DNA from: an uncultured Verrucomicrobiota bacterium
Lineage (GTDB): Bacteria; Verrucomicrobiota; Verrucomicrobiia; Opitutales; Opitutaceae
DNA length: 61,531 nucleotides
Direction of reading: 5' to 3'
NCBI GenBank assembly: GCA_903898675.1
Contig: CAIUGM010000009.1
Location: forward strand, 1-61,531
The position numbers and the translations under genes were made by a program. Each line of letters opens with the position of its first letter. The first letter of the stretch is position 1. Below are positions 9,142 through 20,628 of the stretch, in pieces. Below the pieces are notes generated by a model. It saw only the letters and a list, made by a program, of their open reading frames with translations. It was not told where the DNA came from and ran no database searches.

Positions 9142-9759
9142 TCAGGCGGCGCTCTGCGCGATCTTGACGGCGTCGCGGGTGGAGGCGACCACGTGGTCCA
9201 CAATGCCGTAGGCCTTGGCCTCCTCGGCACTGAGGTAGTAATCGCGGTCGGAGTCCAGCTCGACCTGGTCGACGGGCTTGCCGGTATGCTTCGCGATGGT
9301 CTCGTTGAGGGTCTTGCGCCAGCGAATGATTTCGCGGGCCTGGATGGCGATATCAGCCGCCTGGCCGCCGGCGCCGCCGGAGGGCTGGTGGATCATGACG
9401 CGGCTGTTCGGCAGCGCAAAGCGCTTGCCCTTCGTGCCGGCCGCGAGGAGCACCGTGCTCATGCTGGCCGCCATGCCGATGCAATAGGTCACAACGTCGC
9501 ACTGCAGGAAATTGATGGTGTCGTAGATGGCCATGCCACCGGTGACGACGCCGCCGGGCGAGTTGATGTAGAGATGGATGTCCTTTTTCGGGTCCTCCAT
9601 CTGGAGGAAAAGCAACTGGGCGATCACGACATTGGCCACGCCATCGTCGATGGCGGAACCGATGAAGATGATGCGGTCCTTCAGGAGCCGGCTGTAGATA
9701 TCCATCGACCGTTCGCCGCGGCCGGTGTTTTCGAGGACAATGGGAACGTAGTAGCTCAT
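9142..9759 (-). CDS. clpP: ATP-dependent Clp protease proteolytic subunit ClpP
   Basis: The 205-residue product carries the full serine protease triad of ClpP: Ser99 in [12 protein letters not shown], His124 in [10 protein letters not shown] and Asp173 in the [11 protein letters not shown] region. It forms the tetradecameric chamber that degrades proteins delivered by ClpX. Its ATG overlaps the stop codon of tig in ATGA, so translation is probably coupled. Confidence 0.98.
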   Translation of the reverse strand: MSYYVPIVLENTGRGERSMDIYSRLLKDRIIFIGSAIDDGVANVVIAQLLFLQMEDPKKDIHLYINSPGGVVTGGMAIYDTINFLQCDVVTYCIGMAASMSTVLLAAGTKGKRFALPNSRVMIHQPSGGAGGQAADIAIQAREIIRWRKTLNETIAKHTGKPVDQVELDSDRDYYLSAEEAKAYGIVDHVVASTRDAVKIAQSAA

Positions 9760-11078
9760 GCTTTGGCTGTTGCCGTCTTCACGGTAGCCTTGGAGACCAG
9801 AAAATCAAGGGCCTTGTCGAACATGATCTGCTGCTGCACCGCGCGAACCTGGTCGCGGTCCTTGCCCAAGTCCTTGGCCAGCTTGTCCGGGCGCTGCCCG
9901 CTGCGGCGCGCCTCGCGCATCAGCCAGGCGTTGAAATCTTTTTCGTCGACGGCGATCTTCTCGGCCTCGGCGATCTTGGCGAGGATGAGCTGGACCTTGA
10001 CGCGGGCGACGGCGGCCTTCGAGGCGCTGTCGTAGAGTTCCTTCTTGTTCTGCTCAAACTGCTCCTGCGGCACGCCGCGGCGCATGTTCTCCTCGATGAA
10101 CTGGCGGAGCACCCCGTCGCGCTCCGAGGCGATCAGGCTGTCCGGCACCGGGAAGCTGGCCTTGGCGACCAGGGCGTCGGTGATCTGGCGGCGCTGGGCG
10201 GCCTTGTTCTCATATTCCTTCCGCATCATCAGATTGCTGCGGATCTGCGACTTCAGGGCGGCGAGGTCGTCGGCCTGGTTGGCCTTGAAAAATGCCTCGT
10301 CCATCGGCGGCAGCACGCGCTCACGCACTTCCTGCACCTCGATGGCGTAACTGACGACCTTGCCAGCCAGGGCCGGAACTGCGGCGAAGTCGGCCGGGAA
10401 TATAATGGCGACCGTTTTCTTGTCGCCGGCCTTCAGGCCGGAAATTTCCTTCGACATGCCGGGCAACAGGCCCTCGTTGGCGCCCTCGACCTCTTCCCAG
10501 GTCTGCGGGGCGCTGGCATAGATGGCCTTGTCGCCGACCACGTCCGTCAACGGCTTGCCGTCCAAGCTGCCCTCATAGCCGAACCGCACGTAGTCACCCT
10601 TGGCGGCCGCACGTTCCGCGACCTTGAAATCGGCGCGCTCCGCGCGCAGGCCCTCGATCATCGTGTCGATTTCCGCCTCGGTCGGCTCGACCGGCTGGAT
10701 CTCGGTCTCAAGGCCGGTGTACTCGGGCAGCTGGAACTCCGGGCGCACATCCACCGTCAGCTTGATTGCCGCGGACAGGCCGGGCTCGATCGCGCCTTCC
10801 TCGACTTCCACCAGCGTAAGCACCTCGAGCTTGGATTGGTCCAGGCCGTCACGGTACGCCTTGCCGATGACCTTGTTCTTAAACTCGTCCTTCAGTTCCT
10901 TGCCGTAGCGCTTCGCCACCATCGCCGCGGGCGCCTTGCCCGGACGGAAACCCGGCAGGTTAACCTGCTTGGTGAATTCGCCCAGGATGGCGTTGTATTC
11001 CACGTCCACCTCGCCCTTGTCCAGGGTTACGGTCAGCGTTTTGCGGGTCTCGTTGATGTCGGTAATTTGTACGTTCAC
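9756..11078 (-). CDS. tig: Trigger factor, ribosome-associated chaperone
   Basis: The product has the three trigger-factor parts: an N-terminal ribosome-binding domain with the signature loop [13 protein letters not shown], a central FKBP-type prolyl isomerase domain and a long helical C-terminal domain. I chose the GTG at 11078 because the product then begins [17 protein letters not shown], matching the usual family N-terminus, and is 440 residues long. A TTG 14 codons upstream is possible, but the added residues (TGLPTQNPPEFNP) look non-native. It is the first gene of the tig-clpP-clpX operon and is divergent from tsaB across a 147-base gap. Confidence 0.95.
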   Translation of the reverse strand: MNVQITDINETRKTLTVTLDKGEVDVEYNAILGEFTKQVNLPGFRPGKAPAAMVAKRYGKELKDEFKNKVIGKAYRDGLDQSKLEVLTLVEVEEGAIEPGLSAAIKLTVDVRPEFQLPEYTGLETEIQPVEPTEAEIDTMIEGLRAERADFKVAERAAAKGDYVRFGYEGSLDGKPLTDVVGDKAIYASAPQTWEEVEGANEGLLPGMSKEISGLKAGDKKTVAIIFPADFAAVPALAGKVVSYAIEVQEVRERVLPPMDEAFFKANQADDLAALKSQIRSNLMMRKEYENKAAQRRQITDALVAKASFPVPDSLIASERDGVLRQFIEENMRRGVPQEQFEQNKKELYDSASKAAVARVKVQLILAKIAEAEKIAVDEKDFNAWLMREARRSGQRPDKLAKDLGKDRDQVRAVQQQIMFDKALDFLVSKATVKTATAKA

Positions 11079-11225
11079 GGGATTAAATTCGGGTGGGTTC
11101 TGAGTCGGTAAACCGGTCAAAGTAGGTTACCCGTCGTGGCGCGGTCAATGACAGATTCCAAAGGCCCGGACGGTCTAAACCGACATGGACATTTGCCCCG
11201 GTCGGGCCAAGCTGCCCCTCGCGTA

Positions 11226-11909
11226 ATGCCTTCCCTTTCACAGCTTTTGACCAGCCATGGCCGCGTGTTGGTCCTCGACGCCGCCTCGACCAGTGTCCAG
11301 GTGGGTTTGCTGCAAGCCGGGGCGCCGCCGCTCTGGCACCGCACACCCGATGAAGCGGGCACGGGGATCTTCACGGGTACGAAGGCCCTTTTGACTGCGG
11401 CGGATCTGCAGCTCGATGCCATTGCGGCGTTCGTGTTTTGCGAAGGCCCGGGCTCGATGCTGGGCACGCGCACGGTGGCGATGGCCCTCCGCACCTGGCA
11501 GATGCTCGCCCCGCGGCCCGCCTACACCTACCAGAGTCTCGCCGTCGCGGCCCGGTTTGAGTGGTCCCGCCGGGCCCCGCGCAGCTTCACCGTTATCGCC
11601 GACGCCCGCCGGGAGACGTGGCACTGCCAGCCGGTCGACGCCAGCGGCCGGATGACGCCGCTGCAACGCCGGCCCGCGGCCGAATTGCCCGGGGGGGAAT
11701 GGGTGTCCCCGGAAAGCTTCCGCGCGTGGGCCCAACCGCCGCGCCCGGCCGGTCCCTGCAGTTACACGCTCGCGGAGATCTTTCCCGCCCTGGCCGACGG
11801 TGATTTCTTCCGGCTCACCGCGGCACCGAATGCCTTTCAAGCCGACGCACCCGACTACAAGAAATGGTCCGCGCAGGTCCATAGTTCAGCCACCGCGGAT
11901 ACAAAATGA
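11226..11909 (+). CDS. tsaB: tRNA threonylcarbamoyladenosine biosynthesis protein TsaB-like
   Basis: This 227-residue protein has the actin-like ATPase fold of TsaB: the phosphate-binding strand RVLVLDAASTSVQVGLL near the N-terminus and CEGPGSMLGTRTVAMAL around 75-92, matching the family motif GPGSFTGxR with Met in place of Phe. TsaB partners TsaD and TsaE to make t6A37 on tRNAs that read ANN codons. Sequence is divergent after residue 110, normal for this family. The ATG at 11226 is preferred over an earlier in-frame start. Its TGA overlaps the ATG of alr in ATGA, so the two are coupled. Confidence 0.8.
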   Translation: MPSLSQLLTSHGRVLVLDAASTSVQVGLLQAGAPPLWHRTPDEAGTGIFTGTKALLTAADLQLDAIAAFVFCEGPGSMLGTRTVAMALRTWQMLAPRPAYTYQSLAVAARFEWSRRAPRSFTVIADARRETWHCQPVDASGRMTPLQRRPAAELPGGEWVSPESFRAWAQPPRPAGPCSYTLAEIFPALADGDFFRLTAAPNAFQADAPDYKKWSAQVHSSATADTK

Positions 11910-13057
11910 CGGCCTCCGGACAACTCCCGCGGCGCTGCTGGGTCGAGATCGACCTCGCGGCCCTTGAACGCAACCTGAAGCTCATCCGCGCGTCCCTGCC
12001 GGCGCAGATCAAGTTTGTCGCAGTGGTCAAGGCCGACGCCTACGGTCACGGTCTGCATCATGTCGCCGCCCGCCTGATGCACGCCGGGGCGGACCTTTTC
12101 GCCGTCGCCAATGTGGCCGAGGCCATGGCCCTGCGCGAGCTGAGCAGCGACTGGCCGGTGCTGCTCCTCAGCCCCGTGCTGCCCGACGAGGACCGGTACC
12201 TCGCCGACTATGACCTGGCGGCGACCGTCTCCTCGGCGGAGGAAGTGCGCCGCTTCGACGCCGTCGGGCGCAAGGCCGGCAAGCCCGTGGCGGTCCACCT
12301 GAAAATCGACACCGGCATGGGACGCCTGGGCGTCTGGCATACGCAGGCGCCCGCGCTGTACGCGCAAATCCAGGCCGCCCCGGGCGTGAAGCTCGCCGGT
12401 GTGTTCACCCATTTCTCGAGTGCGGACGAGGACCCGGCGTTCACCGCGGAGCAGCGCCGCATCTTCCTGCACGCGCTGGACAGCTTCACCGGCTTCAATC
12501 CCGCCGGACTTTTTATCCACGCAGACAACAGCGCCGGGCTCGAGACCGCCCCGGAGCGCAGCGTCTTCAACGCCGTGCGCGTGGGCCTGCTGCAGTTCGG
12601 CATTCTCCCCCACCCGCACTCCCTGCTCGCGCGGGTGCACACGGAACCGGTGTTCAGTTTCCACACCCGCGTCGGCCTGGTGAAACAGCTGCCCGCCGGC
12701 ACAGGCATCAGCTACGGCCGGACGTTCGTGCTGCAGCGCGACACCAAGGTGGCGATCCTCACCGCGGGGTACGGCGACGGCATCGCCCGCGCGGCCAGCA
12801 ACCGCGCGCAGGTCCTGCTCAATGGCCGGCGCTGCCCCGTGCTGGGCCGGGTGACCATGGACCAGACCATTGTCGACATCACCGATGTGCCCGGCCCGGT
12901 CAGCAGCGGCGATCCGGTGGTCCTCGTCGGACACCAAGCCGGTGCCGAGATCAGCATCACCGAATTCAGCGACTGGTCGGACACGATCCCGTGGGAAACC
13001 CTCTGCTCGGTCACCAAGCGGGTGCCGCGTCTTTATCGCACGGCGCTCGGCGTGTAG
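11906..13057 (+). CDS. alr: Alanine racemase
   Basis: The 383-residue product is a complete PLP-dependent alanine racemase. The PLP-binding lysine is Lys42 in VVKADAYGHG, and the catalytic tyrosine lies in GISYGRTF near residue 270 in the C-terminal beta domain. It makes D-alanine for peptidoglycan. The gene overlaps tsaB by four bases, so the two are co-translated; tsaB and alr are often near each other in bacteria. Confidence 0.96.
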   Translation: MTASGQLPRRCWVEIDLAALERNLKLIRASLPAQIKFVAVVKADAYGHGLHHVAARLMHAGADLFAVANVAEAMALRELSSDWPVLLLSPVLPDEDRYLADYDLAATVSSAEEVRRFDAVGRKAGKPVAVHLKIDTGMGRLGVWHTQAPALYAQIQAAPGVKLAGVFTHFSSADEDPAFTAEQRRIFLHALDSFTGFNPAGLFIHADNSAGLETAPERSVFNAVRVGLLQFGILPHPHSLLARVHTEPVFSFHTRVGLVKQLPAGTGISYGRTFVLQRDTKVAILTAGYGDGIARAASNRAQVLLNGRRCPVLGRVTMDQTIVDITDVPGPVSSGDPVVLVGHQAGAEISITEFSDWSDTIPWETLCSVTKRVPRLYRTALGV

Positions 13058-13091
13058 CCCGCGGATGAAACCGCGGCAGTCCGGGGGCGTC

Positions 13092-14606
13092 ATGTCGATT
13101 GACCCCAACCGGACCATGCTGGAAAAACTCGCCACCCTGCCCCCCGCTGACGCCTGGCAAGCCCTGCCCGCCAGCCTATGGGATGAGTCCGCCGCCCGTC
13201 ATCTGCTCCAGCGCGCGGGGTTCAGTGCCACACCGGCGGAACTGGCCCGCGTACTCAAGGAGGGTCCCGTGGCCACACTGCATCGCTACTTCAACCAAAT
13301 GCCGGAGTTCCCCCGGCCCGCGCAGGTGGCCGAGTTGGCGGCCGAGAGCCCGCGCCTGGCGCGCCGCCTCAAGCAGGACTGGGCGCCCGAGCAGAAACGC
13401 CTCGCCCAGCAGGAGGCCCGCGAACGCTCGCGGGACGCGCTGCTGGACATGACCATCAGGTGGCTGCAACTCGCGTCGCGGCCTGAAAATTCCCCCGCGG
13501 AAAAATGGCTGCTGTTTCTTTCCGACGTATGGGTCGTGAGCATCGAGAAGGTCAAGAACGCCGCCCTGATCTACCGGCACGAGGAGATCCTCCGCAGCCG
13601 CGCCCTTGGCAGCGCGGTCGACCTCGCCAAGGCGATGTCGCGCTCACCCGCCATGGTGGTCTACCTCGATTTGCAGCAGAGCCGCCGTGATGCGCCGAAC
13701 GAGAATTTCGCGCGCGAGCTCTTCGAGCTCTTCACCCTCGGCGAGGGCAACTACACGGAGAACGACATCAAGCAGGCGGCGCGCGCCTTCACCGGCTACC
13801 GGCAGCTCGATGGTCAATTTGAATTTGCCCGGCGCCAGCATGATGACGGGCGCAAGACCGTCTTCGGGCAGACCGGCAACTACGACGGCGACGACATCAT
13901 GGAACTGGTCTTCCGCCAGAAGGCCGCCAGCACCTTCCTCCCGCGCGAAATGGTCCGGTTCTACCTCAGCGAAACACCCTTGCCGGCCGCCTACACCGAT
14001 TCCCTGGGCAGCCAGTGGGCCCGCCAGGGCTATGACCTCCGCCGGTTGGCCGTGATGTTTTTCAGCAGCCGTGCCTTTTTCGCCGAGGACTTCCGCGGCA
14101 GCTTCATCAAGAGCCCGGTGCAATTTTACCTCGGGTTGCTCCAGGACCTCGGCCTCAACGTGGCCCCGATCCCGCGCCAGGTCGTGGGACCGTTGCGGCA
14201 GATGGGCCAGCTGCCGTTTGATCCCCCGAACGTCCGCGGCTGGATCGGCGGCCGCGCCTGGATCAACTCCGCCACGCTCGCCGCCCGCCGCCAGCTGATC
14301 GACGCACTGCTCCATCCGCTCAATCAGGCGGCGCTCAACGCCGATGATACGATGGCGCTCAACACCGCGGCCTCGGGTGGCGCCACGCACTTCACCCTCG
14401 ACGAGGAACGGGTCCGGGCGTGGGCCAAGCTGCCCCCGGGCGAGGCCGCCGCCCGCCTGCTCGCCTGCAGCCTGCCGGGGCGCACCGATGACGCCCTGCG
14501 CGTCCGCATCGCCGACTTTCTCCAGCATGGCACCGGCAACCCGGAAGCCGCGGTACGCACCGCGCTGGGTGCACTGCTCGATTCGCCCGATTACCAGCTC
14601 TGCTGA
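13092..14606 (+). CDS. DUF1800 domain-containing protein
   Basis: The 504-residue product has the hallmarks of DUF1800: AARHLLQRAGFSATPAEL at the N-terminus, the segment PNENFARELFELFTLGEGNYTENDI in the middle, and FDPPNVRGWIGGRAWINS towards the C-terminus. The function of DUF1800 is unknown. It is nearly always followed by a DUF1501 gene, as here with 2 bases between them, so the two probably work together at or beyond the cytoplasmic membrane. I chose the ATG at 13092; no clear signal peptide is visible. It starts 34 bases after alr. Confidence 0.9.
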   Translation: MSIDPNRTMLEKLATLPPADAWQALPASLWDESAARHLLQRAGFSATPAELARVLKEGPVATLHRYFNQMPEFPRPAQVAELAAESPRLARRLKQDWAPEQKRLAQQEARERSRDALLDMTIRWLQLASRPENSPAEKWLLFLSDVWVVSIEKVKNAALIYRHEEILRSRALGSAVDLAKAMSRSPAMVVYLDLQQSRRDAPNENFARELFELFTLGEGNYTENDIKQAARAFTGYRQLDGQFEFARRQHDDGRKTVFGQTGNYDGDDIMELVFRQKAASTFLPREMVRFYLSETPLPAAYTDSLGSQWARQGYDLRRLAVMFFSSRAFFAEDFRGSFIKSPVQFYLGLLQDLGLNVAPIPRQVVGPLRQMGQLPFDPPNVRGWIGGRAWINSATLAARRQLIDALLHPLNQAALNADDTMALNTAASGGATHFTLDEERVRAWAKLPPGEAAARLLACSLPGRTDDALRVRIADFLQHGTGNPEAAVRTALGALLDSPDYQLC

Positions 14607-14608
14607 AC

Positions 14609-15859
14609 ATGAAAAATACCACGCCATTCCTGCCCAGTACCCGCCGCGAGTTCCTCAAGCTCGGCACGCGTGGCATCGGTCTGCTGGCTTTCAGCCGGTT
14701 TGCCCCATCCTTCATTGTCGAGTCGGTGGCCGCCGAGGCACCCGCGGCCGAGAAGGACCGGACCATTTTGGTGCTCGTCCAGCTCGCCGGGGGCAACGAC
14801 GGGCTGAACACAGTGGTGCCCTTCGCCGACCCGAACTATCGCCGGCTGCGCCCGACGCTGGGTCTGGCGGGCAACCAGCTGATCCCGCTGAATGACAGTC
14901 TCGCGTTGAACAGCGCCTGCAGCCCGCTGCACCGGTTGCTGCAGGAAGGCCGTCTCGGCATCGTGCAAAATGTCGGCTACCCGAACCCCAACCGCAGCCA
15001 TTTCCGTTCAACGGAGATCTGGGAAACCGCCAGCGCCAGCAACGAATTCCTCCCCACGGGGTGGCTCGGGCGCTACTTCGACAACGCCTGCAACGGCCTC
15101 CCGCACGGCGACCCCTGCGGGGTGAACATCAGCAACGAGGTGCCGCAGTCGTTCCTTGCCGCGCAGGGCCACGCGACCTACAGCTTTCCCGTCAACGCCC
15201 GGGGCAATCGCGGCCGCCGCGAAAGCCTCCCGCTGCTCGAGAGCATGCTGCAGGCGCCCGCCGGGCAGGAGCATGAGCACGACAACTCGGGCTACCTCCG
15301 GCACACGATGATGGACGCGCTCGTCACCGAAAAGAGATTCCAGACCTTCCTCGGCGACTACAAGCCAGGCGCGGAGTATCCGGCTTCCCCGTTCGCCAAT
15401 TCGCTCCGCAACGTCGCCGCGCTGATCGCCGCCGGCGTTTCCACCCGGGTCTACTACGTCTCGCTCACGGGCTTTGACACCCACGCCAACCAGCTCAACA
15501 CGCAGAACAACCTGCTGAAGCAGTTAAGCGAGGGCCTCGCGGCTTTCCAACGCGACCTCGAGAGCAAGAAACTGGACGGCCAGGTCCTCACCATGACTTT
15601 CTCCGAGTTCGGCCGCCGCCCGAGTGAAAACGAGAGCAAGGGCACAGACCACGGCACCGCGGCGCCGCTCTTCGTCATGGGCTCCCGGCTGAAGGCCGGC
15701 CTGCACGGCCACGCCCCCGACCTCAACGTTGAGCACAACCAGGACATGCAGTATTCGACCGACTTCCGGCAGGTATATTCAACGGTACTCGACAAGTGGC
15801 TCGGCTGCAAATCCGGCACCATTCTCGGCCACGACTATCAGCCGCTGGGGTTTGTGTGA
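14609..15859 (+). CDS. DUF1501 domain-containing protein with Tat signal
   Basis: This 416-residue protein opens with a twin-arginine signal (STRREFLKLGTRG, Arg12-Arg13, then a hydrophobic stretch), so it is probably exported folded. The mature part has DUF1501 landmarks: ILVLVQLAGGNDGLNTVVPF, NPNRSHFRSTEIWE, GFDTHANQ and TMTFSEFGRRPSEN followed by DHGTAAPLF. These resemble the alkaline phosphatase-like/sulfatase fold metal sites, with Asp and His residues in DHGT, but no substrate is known. It forms a two-gene unit with the DUF1800 gene. Confidence 0.9.
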   Translation: MKNTTPFLPSTRREFLKLGTRGIGLLAFSRFAPSFIVESVAAEAPAAEKDRTILVLVQLAGGNDGLNTVVPFADPNYRRLRPTLGLAGNQLIPLNDSLALNSACSPLHRLLQEGRLGIVQNVGYPNPNRSHFRSTEIWETASASNEFLPTGWLGRYFDNACNGLPHGDPCGVNISNEVPQSFLAAQGHATYSFPVNARGNRGRRESLPLLESMLQAPAGQEHEHDNSGYLRHTMMDALVTEKRFQTFLGDYKPGAEYPASPFANSLRNVAALIAAGVSTRVYYVSLTGFDTHANQLNTQNNLLKQLSEGLAAFQRDLESKKLDGQVLTMTFSEFGRRPSENESKGTDHGTAAPLFVMGSRLKAGLHGHAPDLNVEHNQDMQYSTDFRQVYSTVLDKWLGCKSGTILGHDYQPLGFV

Positions 15860-15917
15860 GGGCGGTTGACCGCGGGTGGAGCGCGGCCTCAGGACGCGCT
15901 TGCTTGGTCGGACACCC

Positions 15918-17282
15918 TCACTCCGGCTTGCCGATGCCCGAGGCCTTGAAGCCGATCTTCCGCAGGACGGCGAGGTCGACCACGTTACGGCCATCAAACA
16001 GGAAGGCCGGCTTCGGCATCGCGGCGAAAATTCTCGCATAGTCGAGCGTCCTGAATTCGTCCCACTCGGTCACGATGGCGATGGCGTGCGCCCCCGCGCA
16101 GGCCTCATAGGCATCCTTCGCCACGGTCAGGCGCGGGTTGTCCACGCCCTTGCCCAGCGTATCGGCCTTGATCTCGTCGGCCGGCACCTTCGGGTCATAG
16201 ACGCAGACCTTGGCGTGCTCACCGAGGAGATCGCGGCAGACGTTAATGGCAGCTGATTCGCGCGTATCGTTCGTGTCCTTCTTGAAGGCAAACCCGAGGA
16301 TCGCGATTTTCTTGTCGGCGACGGTGTTGAAAAGCTCCTTCACGATGCGGTTGGCAAAACGCTTCTTCTGCCAGTCGTTCATCGCCACGACGCCCGCCCA
16401 GTAGGACGCGACGTCCGGCAGGCCGAAGCTCTCGCACAGGTAACTCAAATTCAGGATATCCTTCTGGAAGCACGAGCCGCCAAAGCCCACGGAAGCCTTC
16501 AGGAACTTTGATCCGATCCGGCTATCCTTGCCGATCGCGTTGGCCACCTCGTCCACGTCCGCGCCGGTCGCCTCGCACAGCGCGGAGATCGAATTGATCG
16601 ACGAGATGCGCTGCGCCAGGAACGCGTTGGCCACGAGTTTGGACAGTTCCGACGACCAGAGATTGGTCGTGATGATGCGCTCGCGTGGCACCCAGCGGGC
16701 GTAAACGCTGACGAGGGTCTCCACCGCCTTGTCGCCCTCGGGCGTGCGTTCACCGCCGATGAGCACCCGGTCCGGGTTGGTCAGGTCCCTGACCGCCGTG
16801 CCCTCCGCGAGGAACTCGGGGTTGGAAAGCACCTGAAACTTCAAGCCGCGCGTGTTGGAAGCCAGGATCGAAGAGATCGCGTCAGCCGTCTTCACCGGAA
16901 TCGTGGATTTCTCGACGATGATCTTACCCCGGTCCGCGTGCTCGGCGATGGTCCGGGCCACGGATTCGATGAACCGGAGGTCGGCCGCCCGGCCCGCGCC
17001 GACGCCATAGGTCTTGGTGGGCGTGTTGACCGACACGAAAATGATGTCCGCCTGCTTGATCTGACCGGCGACGTCGGTGGAAAAGAACAGGTTGCGCCCG
17101 CGGGCGGCGTTCACGACCTCGTCCAAGCCCGGTTCAAAGATGGGCAGGTTGCCGCTGTTCCAGGCGGCGATGCGGGCGGCGTTCATGTCGACCACCGTTA
17201 CCGTGATGTCGGGGCATTTCAGGGCGATCATGGCCATCGTCGGCCCGCCGACGTAACCGGCGCCAATGCAGCAAATATTCAT
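15918..17282 (-). CDS. ugd: UDP-glucose 6-dehydrogenase
   Basis: The 454-residue product oxidises UDP-glucose to UDP-glucuronate with two NAD+. It shows the NAD-binding [11 protein letters not shown] at residues 5-15, [19 protein letters not shown] near 84-102, [12 protein letters not shown], and the catalytic cysteine Cys271 in [10 protein letters not shown]. The [12 protein letters not shown] segment resembles the animal-type enzyme more than short bacterial forms. UDP-glucuronate would feed the envelope polysaccharide enzymes in this window. It lies downstream of ftsH on the same strand, but a terminator separates them. Confidence 0.95.
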   Translation of the reverse strand: MNICCIGAGYVGGPTMAMIALKCPDITVTVVDMNAARIAAWNSGNLPIFEPGLDEVVNAARGRNLFFSTDVAGQIKQADIIFVSVNTPTKTYGVGAGRAADLRFIESVARTIAEHADRGKIIVEKSTIPVKTADAISSILASNTRGLKFQVLSNPEFLAEGTAVRDLTNPDRVLIGGERTPEGDKAVETLVSVYARWVPRERIITTNLWSSELSKLVANAFLAQRISSINSISALCEATGADVDEVANAIGKDSRIGSKFLKASVGFGGSCFQKDILNLSYLCESFGLPDVASYWAGVVAMNDWQKKRFANRIVKELFNTVADKKIAILGFAFKKDTNDTRESAAINVCRDLLGEHAKVCVYDPKVPADEIKADTLGKGVDNPRLTVAKDAYEACAGAHAIAIVTEWDEFRTLDYARIFAAMPKPAFLFDGRNVVDLAVLRKIGFKASGIGKPE

Positions 17283-17362
17283 AGCAATAGGCCGGGATGC
17301 TTGCCGCACAAATGGCGGGCAACAATCAAATAGTTCCGGGCGGCGCGCGATCGGCCCCAACG

Positions 17363-17386
17363 AAAAAGCCGGGCTTAAGCCCGGCT
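17363..17386 (-). terminator. Rho-independent terminator after ftsH
   Basis: A perfect 20-base palindrome at 17367-17386 (AGCCGGGCTT with AAGCCCGGCT) is followed, on the minus strand, by a run of T at 17363-17366. It should end the serS-tilS-ftsH transcript. Confidence 0.85.
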
Positions 17387-17410
17387 CGAAACAGAATTTT
17401 CTGGCGCGCC

Positions 17411-19423
<2,013 letters not shown>

Positions 19424-19513
19424 GGGGGATTAGAGTGGTCGGTCAACGTGTAGGTTCCCTCTACATAAGTCAAACGCCCGGCGGTTGGAAAATATCCCCC
19501 ACATCGGGACGCC

Positions 19514-20539
19514 CTACCCTTTCTTGAATACCAACTTGCCCTGTTTGATCACGGCAAAGCCGGCGGTGCCCAGACTGAACCGGGTCGGTTGGCCGCGCTC
19601 CACCGCCGCCAGCAAGGCGCTGAAGCCCTGGCGGGACAGGTCCGTCTCCGGCCGCACCACGCCCAGCCAGCGATGCAGGACCCGGCGGACGACCGCCCGG
19701 GGTACGTCGGCCAGAGTCGCCACGCCCAACCACCGGCCGCGACCTGGCCCGGCCAGCTTCCCGGCCCAGGCGTCCAGCGCCCGATCGTCCTCCTCGAGCA
19801 ATTCGCGGGACAGCGCGGCCCCCGCCAGCGCGTCGCGCCCGGCCGCCTTGATCCAACCGGGCAGGACCGTGCGGCGGATCCGATTGCGAAAATGAGCATC
19901 GCGCGCATTGGAAGAATCCTCCCGCCAGCGGGCACCGGCGGCGCCCAACGCCTTGAGCAACTCCGCCTTCTTCAGCGTGAGTAACGGCCGGAGGTGGGTC
20001 CGGCTCTCAGTCGCCGCCTGGACCGGCCGGGGGGCGGCCAGACCGCCGGCTCCGCTGCCCCGGGCCACCCGCATCAGCATGCTCTCGGCAATATCGTCCT
20101 GCTGATGCGCCAGCCAAAGCCCGCGGCTGTGCGCCCGCTTCATTTCCCGCGCGAAAAACCGATGCCGCATCGTCCGCGCCTCCGCCTCGCTGGCGCCGTC
20201 GTGCAGCCCGCGCCACTGGCCGACCTTAAGCCCGATGCCCAGGCCCGCGCAAACCTGGCGGCAGAACTTTTCCTCCGCCGCCGATTCCCGCCCGCGCAGC
20301 CGGTGATTGAAATGCAACGCCAGCAACTGCCCGCGGCGTTCCGGCCAGTGCGCCCAAAGCAACAGCAGCAAGCTCAGGGAATCAGCCCCGCCGGAGAAGG
20401 CCACGCTCCAGACCTCGTTTTTGCGGCGCCGCGCCGCCCAGGCGAGGACGGCCGGATGAAGCCGCGCGGCCGGAATCTGTCCGCCGAGACGCATCGCCCT
20501 GGCGGGCCAGCCGGCGGTGGACTGACGGTTCCGGGTCAT
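19514..20539 (-). CDS. tilS: tRNA(Ile)-lysidine synthase TilS
   Basis: The 341-residue protein has the N-type ATP pyrophosphatase loop SGGADS at 49-54 (VAFSGGADSLSLLLLL), then HFNHRLRGRESAAEE and LAHQQDDIAES, all TilS landmarks. The last has AHQQDD where the usual form is HHxDD. TilS modifies the wobble C of tRNA-Ile(CAU) to lysidine. I chose the ATG at 20539 (MTRNRQSTAGW); the longer open frame upstream translates the gap to serS. It sits between serS and ftsH on one strand. Confidence 0.9.
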   Translation of the reverse strand: MTRNRQSTAGWPARAMRLGGQIPAARLHPAVLAWAARRRKNEVWSVAFSGGADSLSLLLLLWAHWPERRGQLLALHFNHRLRGRESAAEEKFCRQVCAGLGIGLKVGQWRGLHDGASEAEARTMRHRFFAREMKRAHSRGLWLAHQQDDIAESMLMRVARGSGAGGLAAPRPVQAATESRTHLRPLLTLKKAELLKALGAAGARWREDSSNARDAHFRNRIRRTVLPGWIKAAGRDALAGAALSRELLEEDDRALDAWAGKLAGPGRGRWLGVATLADVPRAVVRRVLHRWLGVVRPETDLSRQGFSALLAAVERGQPTRFSLGTAGFAVIKQGKLVFKKG

Positions 20540-20628
20540 GACGGGCAAAACGAATGATCCTTGATGGGGTGCGCCGCGATTGCCCTGCCGGTTCCTTTGC
20601 CTGCGCACAGGATGACGGGGGGCTGGCG

